A DNA stretch of 11,581 bases from NCBI GenBank assembly GCA_937923125.1, contig CALALK010000071.1, positions 1-11,581 on the forward strand. The letters run 5' to 3'. The position numbers and the translations under genes are program-made. The notes beneath the pieces are model-generated. The model was not told the origin of the DNA. It searched no databases and worked only from the letters and a program-made list of their open reading frames with translations. Origin of the DNA: an uncultured Carnobacterium sp. (GTDB lineage: Bacteria; Bacillota; Bacilli; Lactobacillales; Aerococcaceae). This document shows, piece after piece, positions 8,628-11,581 of this stretch (positions are counted from its first letter, which is position 1; each line of letters opens with the position of its first letter).

Positions 8628-8636
8628 TCACCCTTT
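8628..8636 (-). promoter_or_regulatory. recN ribosome binding site that decides a TTG start
   Basis: On the minus strand this reads AAAGGGTGA, beginning within the tlyA stop codon. The GGTGA portion (8628-8632) is 5 bases from the TTG at 8622, a normal distance. For the longer GTG start at 8631 the site would overlap the initiation codon itself. The spacing therefore favours TTG. Confidence 0.65.
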
Positions 8637-9450
8637 ACTTTTTTAATCGTTGCGCTTCTTTAACAGTCTCACGAGCAAGTTCTTCAAACGAATGAACTTC
8701 ACTTGGAGCCGTATTTTTTAAATGCGCTAAAAATTCAATATTCCCACTTCCACCAGTAATTGGTGAATACGTTACTTTTTCAACAGTAAATCCAATTTGT
8801 TCACTGAAACTTAAAATATCCACTAATACATCTTCATGAACTTTTGGATCACTCACAATCCCTTTTTTCCCGATGCGCTCACGACCTGCTTCGAATTGTG
8901 GTTTAATCAACACGAGCACGTCTCCGCCTTCTTTTAGAATTGGTTTTAATGGCGGTAAAATAAGCTTCAATGAGATAAACGATACGTCAATCGAAGCCAC
9001 ATCTGGTTGCCCTTTGGTGAAATCATCTGGTGTTGCGAAACGGAAATTCATACGCTCCATAACAACCACACGTTCATCTTGGCGAAGTTTATAATCTAAT
9101 TGGTTATACCCCACATCAAGCGCGTAACTTTGTTTAGCACCATTTTGTAAGGCCGCATCTGTAAAGCCACCTGTAGAGGCACCAATATCTAATAAAATCT
9201 TCCCATCAACACTGACATCGAATTCTTTTAAGGCTTTTTCTAATTTCAAGCCACCACGAGACACATATTTCAACGGTTCCCCTTTAATCATTAATGAACT
9301 CGTCACAGGAATTTTCTCTCCTGGTTTATCGTATCGGTTATGATTCACTGCATCCACAATCTGTCCTGCCATGACAAGACGTTTGGCTTTTTCTCTGGAA
9401 TCTGTCAATCCTTGTTGGACGACTAGAATATCCACACGTTCTTTTTCCAT
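8635..9450 (-). CDS. tlyA: TlyA-family 23S/16S rRNA 2'-O-methyltransferase (S4 + FtsJ-like domains)
   Basis: TlyA-family proteins use S-adenosylmethionine to 2'-O-methylate ribosomal RNA; older annotation calls them haemolysins. The protein has 271 residues. The N-terminal S4 RNA-binding domain (about 1-62) contains RVDILVVQQGLTDSREKAKR. A Rossmann methyltransferase domain follows, with the SAM-binding loop LLDIGASTGGFTD (86-98) and an acidic residue after the next strand (D112 in ALDVG). The K-D-K-E catalytic tetrad expected for 2'-O-methyltransferases can be placed at K69 (RGGLKLEKAL), D155 (SIDVSF), K183 (LIKPQFE) and E239 (GNIEFLAHL). The AGGAG site (9457-9461) overlaps the ispA stop codon and is 6 bases from the ATG. 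Whether it modifies 16S, 23S or both cannot be read from sequence. The position between ispA and recN is the usual one in Bacillota. Confidence 0.94.
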   Translation of the reverse strand: MEKERVDILVVQQGLTDSREKAKRLVMAGQIVDAVNHNRYDKPGEKIPVTSSLMIKGEPLKYVSRGGLKLEKALKEFDVSVDGKILLDIGASTGGFTDAALQNGAKQSYALDVGYNQLDYKLRQDERVVVMERMNFRFATPDDFTKGQPDVASIDVSFISLKLILPPLKPILKEGGDVLVLIKPQFEAGRERIGKKGIVSDPKVHEDVLVDILSFSEQIGFTVEKVTYSPITGGSGNIEFLAHLKNTAPSEVHSFEELARETVKEAQRLKK

Positions 9451-9459
9451 TTGTTACTC

Positions 9460-10338
9460 CTATATTTCTAAATACGTTAAAAATTCAACGAGTAGCGCCT
9501 TTGTTTGTTGGTTTTCTGGCGTAAATACCACTTCTTCCAATGCACGCTTGCAAGACGCGATTTCGCTTGCTAAGGCCTCTTTTGCCCCTTCTACTCCTAA
9601 AAGACTCGGATACGTATTTTTACTTAGTTCTGAATCCTTACCTGTTTCTTTACCGGTTTGCTCACTGGTCCAGCAAACATCTTGCAAGTCATTTTGAATT
9701 TGGAATGCTAGGCCAAAGTGAGTCGCATACGAAACAAAAGCTTCTTTCATCTTCTCATCATGGACAAATAGATTTCCAAGGCGTACAGCAGCTAGTAACA
9801 ACTCGCCTGTTTTCTCACGATGGATTTCTTTCATTTGTTCCAGAGTAATCGTCACTTCTTCACTAGCAATATCTTTCATTTGGCCTGAAATCATGCCGCT
9901 CATACCAGAAGCTGTTGATAAAATCTTCACGGCTTCTACTAACTGATCTGCTTCTAAATTAGCATTAGCAGCAACCTCGAATGCTAATGTGAGTAATGCA
10001 TCCCCTGCTAAAATCGCAGTCGCTTCATCAAACGCCTTATGAAGGGTTGGACGACCACGACGCAGGTCATCATCATCCATTCCTGGTAAGTCATCATGAA
10101 TTAGAGAATACGTATGAATCATCTCTAAGGCACAAGCTAAGTCTAACACTGCTTCATTATTGGCTGTTCCAGCAGAACCAACTGCTAGTGTTAGCAGTGG
10201 TCTAATACGTTTCCCGCCTGATTGTACAGCGTATAGCATCGCTTCTTTCAACCTTGCGTCTGAAGGTCTATTTTCAATCAGCTGCGTTAAGTGAATAGCT
10301 ACATCTTGCTGAAGTTGTTGAATAACATCCTTCACCAT
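9460..10338 (-). CDS. ispA: Farnesyl diphosphate synthase (polyprenyl synthetase family)
   Basis: The enzyme condenses DMAPP with two IPP to give farnesyl diphosphate, the precursor of undecaprenyl phosphate and quinone side chains. I choose the ATG at 10338 (292 residues), 4 bases after the xseB stop, with AAGAGG 9 bases upstream. An in-frame ATG at 10365 would add nine residues but has no ribosome binding site and overlaps xseB. In the 292-residue numbering: GGKRIRP (41-47), the first Asp-rich motif DDLPGMD (82-88), the chain-length-determining aromatic Y77 five residues before it (as in bacterial FPP synthases, suggesting a C15 product), the RRGRPTLHK segment, and KNTYPSLLG near 240. The second Asp-rich motif, normally DDxxD, reads NDLQD (216-220), so its first aspartate is asparagine. 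The product is likely farnesyl diphosphate, but this substitution leaves some doubt about activity. It lies in its usual place between xseB and tlyA. Confidence 0.93.
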   Translation of the reverse strand: MVKDVIQQLQQDVAIHLTQLIENRPSDARLKEAMLYAVQSGGKRIRPLLTLAVGSAGTANNEAVLDLACALEMIHTYSLIHDDLPGMDDDDLRRGRPTLHKAFDEATAILAGDALLTLAFEVAANANLEADQLVEAVKILSTASGMSGMISGQMKDIASEEVTITLEQMKEIHREKTGELLLAAVRLGNLFVHDEKMKEAFVSYATHFGLAFQIQNDLQDVCWTSEQTGKETGKDSELSKNTYPSLLGVEGAKEALASEIASCKRALEEVVFTPENQQTKALLVEFLTYLEI

Positions 10339-10342
10339 AAGA

Positions 10343-10555
10343 TTATGCCTCTTTTCCTTCTGCATTCACAGTAATCATTGCACGAACGGTTTCTTCTGCT
10401 TTTGTCAATGTTTCATTACAAAATTGGCTTAATTCCATTCCTTCTTTAAATTTATCAAGTGCTTCGTCTAAAGGAACATTTCCGCTTTCTAATTGGCGCA
10501 CGATTTGTTCTAAGGCACCCATTGCTTCTTCGAATTTCATTTCTTTTTTAGCCAT
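10343..10555 (-). CDS. xseB: Exodeoxyribonuclease VII small subunit
   Basis: XseB is the small helical subunit of exonuclease VII, which binds several copies to each XseA chain; the complex degrades single-stranded DNA from both ends. The 70-residue length is typical. The family pattern is clear: KFEEAMGALEQIVRQLESGN (7-26), then VPLDEALDKFKEGMELSQFC (27-46), predicted as two antiparallel helices with a Gly-Asn-Val-Pro-Leu turn, and a polar C-terminal tail. Its ATG shares one base with the xseA stop codon (TAATG). An AAGGAG site (10564-10569), inside the last xseA codons, lies 8 bases upstream, so the two subunits are probably translated in a coupled manner. Confidence 0.96.
   Translation of the reverse strand: MAKKEMKFEEAMGALEQIVRQLESGNVPLDEALDKFKEGMELSQFCNETLTKAEETVRAMITVNAEGKEA
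10348..10353 (-). promoter_or_regulatory. ispA ribosome binding site inside the end of xseB
   Basis: On the minus strand this reads AAGAGG, 9 bases before the ATG at 10338. No comparable site precedes the alternative ATG at 10365, so it supports the shorter IspA. The match is imperfect and the spacing slightly long, so initiation may rely on ribosomes that have just finished xseB. Confidence 0.55.
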
Positions 10556-11581
10556 TATAAACTCTCCTTATTTTTTGCTGTGACAGTAGCATTCACTAAA
10601 CCATCACTGAGTCTGATTTCAATTGGTTGTTTTTCTTCAATTTGGTCAACGGATTTCACGATATCGCCGTCTTTAAACACGATACCGTAACCACGTGTCA
10701 TAATCTTTAATGGACTGAGTAAATCCAATTTTTCCACTAATTGTTGGAATCTGATTTGCTTATCCTGCAAGTAATTTTGATTGCTATCGACTAATTGCTT
10801 ATGCAACCATTCGAGCTTTTGCTTTTGTTGAATTAATAATTGTTCTGGTGACACTAATTGCAGACGGTGCGTAAATTGCATCGACTGTTGTTTAGCCAGG
10901 TGAAGTCTTTGTTGCATACCTTGCATTAGTTTTAATCGTAATTGATCGACTTGTTGTGCATAGACTTCATACATTCGCTCTGGTTTTACAAAAATACCAG
11001 ACTTCTCTAATTTACTTAATAACTCTTTACGGGTATTCAACTGATTGAGCATCGTTGTTTGCAAGCGACCTGTTAAGTTTCCAAGTGTTAAATGGATGTC
11101 ATTTAAGACCGGCGTTGCAAGTTCTGCTGCGGCAGTCGGTGTAGCCGCGCGTTGGTCAGCCGCAAAGTCTGTTAAAGTTGTATCTGTTTCATGTCCTACA
11201 CTGGAGATTATAGGTAGTGAGAATGAAGCGACACGTCTTACAACCGGTTCCTCATTAAAGGCCCATAAGTCTTCGATGGAACCTCCTCCACGACCAATAA
11301 TCACCACATCGGCATCCGACTGTTCTACTAAGTCTAAGTTTTTAAGGATACTTGGAACAGCGTGTACTCCTTGCACCACGGTTGGATATAACACGAGTTG
11401 CGCGATTGGAAAACGACGTGCAACCGTTGTTTGAATATCTCGGATAACAGCACCTGTATCACTGGTTAGAATCGCAATTTTCTTTGGAAATACAGGAATG
11501 GGTTTCTTAGGTCCAGCAAATAAACCTTCTTCCGTTAATTTCTTCTTCAACTGTTCATAGGCTTGATAAAGAGCTCCAACC
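10555..11581 (-). CDS. xseA: Exodeoxyribonuclease VII large subunit, 5'-truncated by the window edge
   Basis: XseA is the catalytic large subunit of exonuclease VII, a metal-independent single-strand DNA exonuclease used in repair and recombination. The frame is open to the right edge (first whole codon at 11580) and gives 341 residues. Full-length homologues have about 450, so roughly 105 residues, the N-terminal OB-fold, are outside the window. Any start inside the window is artificial, because GALYQAYEQLKKKL is read upstream of the TTG at 11550. Motifs in visible numbering: TSDTGAVIRD (39-48), RRFP (55-58), GRGGGS (96-101), EDLWAFNE (103-110), GHETDTTLTD (129-138), ADQRAATPTAAAE (141-153), a long coiled coil (about 165-300) that carries XseB, and the C-terminal RGYGIVF segment. 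It overlaps xseB by one base and supplies the xseB ribosome binding site. Confidence 0.96.
   Translation of the reverse strand, partial: VGALYQAYEQLKKKLTEEGLFAGPKKPIPVFPKKIAILTSDTGAVIRDIQTTVARRFPIAQLVLYPTVVQGVHAVPSILKNLDLVEQSDADVVIIGRGGGSIEDLWAFNEEPVVRRVASFSLPIISSVGHETDTTLTDFAADQRAATPTAAAELATPVLNDIHLTLGNLTGRLQTTMLNQLNTRKELLSKLEKSGIFVKPERMYEVYAQQVDQLRLKLMQGMQQRLHLAKQQSMQFTHRLQLVSPEQLLIQQKQKLEWLHKQLVDSNQNYLQDKQIRFQQLVEKLDLLSPLKIMTRGYGIVFKDGDIVKSVDQIEEKQPIEIRLSDGLVNATVTAKNKESL

Noticed and set aside
11045..11434. A 129-codon plus-strand frame, the longest antisense frame.
   Set aside because: It lies wholly opposite the best conserved part of xseA, has no recognisable domain, and is explained by codon bias on the coding strand.

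Overview
This window looks like an ordinary stretch of core chromosome from a low-GC Gram-positive bacterium (Bacillota). Composition (roughly 40% GC by eye), AGGAGG-type ribosome binding sites and the gene content suggest Lactobacillales. A Carnobacteriaceae/Granulicatella-like host is possible, but that is only a guess. Every supported gene lies on the minus strand, so transcription runs from right to left. The coding sequence is almost gapless; the only non-coding stretch longer than 20 bases is the 115 bases between hflX and rnc.

In transcription order, the first unit holds: xseA (5'-truncated by the right edge) and xseB, the two exonuclease VII subunits; ispA, farnesyl diphosphate synthase; tlyA, an S4-domain rRNA 2'-O-methyltransferase; recN, a DNA double-strand-break repair ATPase; a cytosolic glycerophosphodiester phosphodiesterase; miaA, tRNA A37 dimethylallyltransferase; and hflX, a ribosome-associated GTPase. 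Neighbouring genes overlap or are separated by fewer than 10 bases, and several ribosome binding sites lie inside the end of the preceding gene. This indicates one transcript with translational coupling. A clear rho-independent terminator (4007-4039) follows hflX.

The second unit begins immediately after it, with a well-formed sigma-A-type promoter (TTGTAA, 17 bases, TATAAT) that drives rnc (RNase III) and smc (chromosome condensation ATPase). smc is cut by the left edge; the ABC signature, Walker B and the last ~115 residues are missing from view.

The genes cover DNA repair (xseAB, recN), chromosome organisation (smc), RNA modification and processing (tlyA, miaA, rnc), ribosome rescue (hflX), and lipid and isoprenoid metabolism (ispA, GDPD). 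ispA and miaA both draw on dimethylallyl diphosphate.

I found no mobile element, CRISPR array, RNA gene, defence island or unknown gene, and I do not think the window contains a new system. The points most worth a second look are a non-canonical second Asp-rich motif (NDxxD) in IspA, the absence of argR between tlyA and recN, the GDPD gene between recN and miaA, and the compact terminator/promoter junction. Two gene starts (recN, ispA) should be placed downstream of the longest-ORF start.
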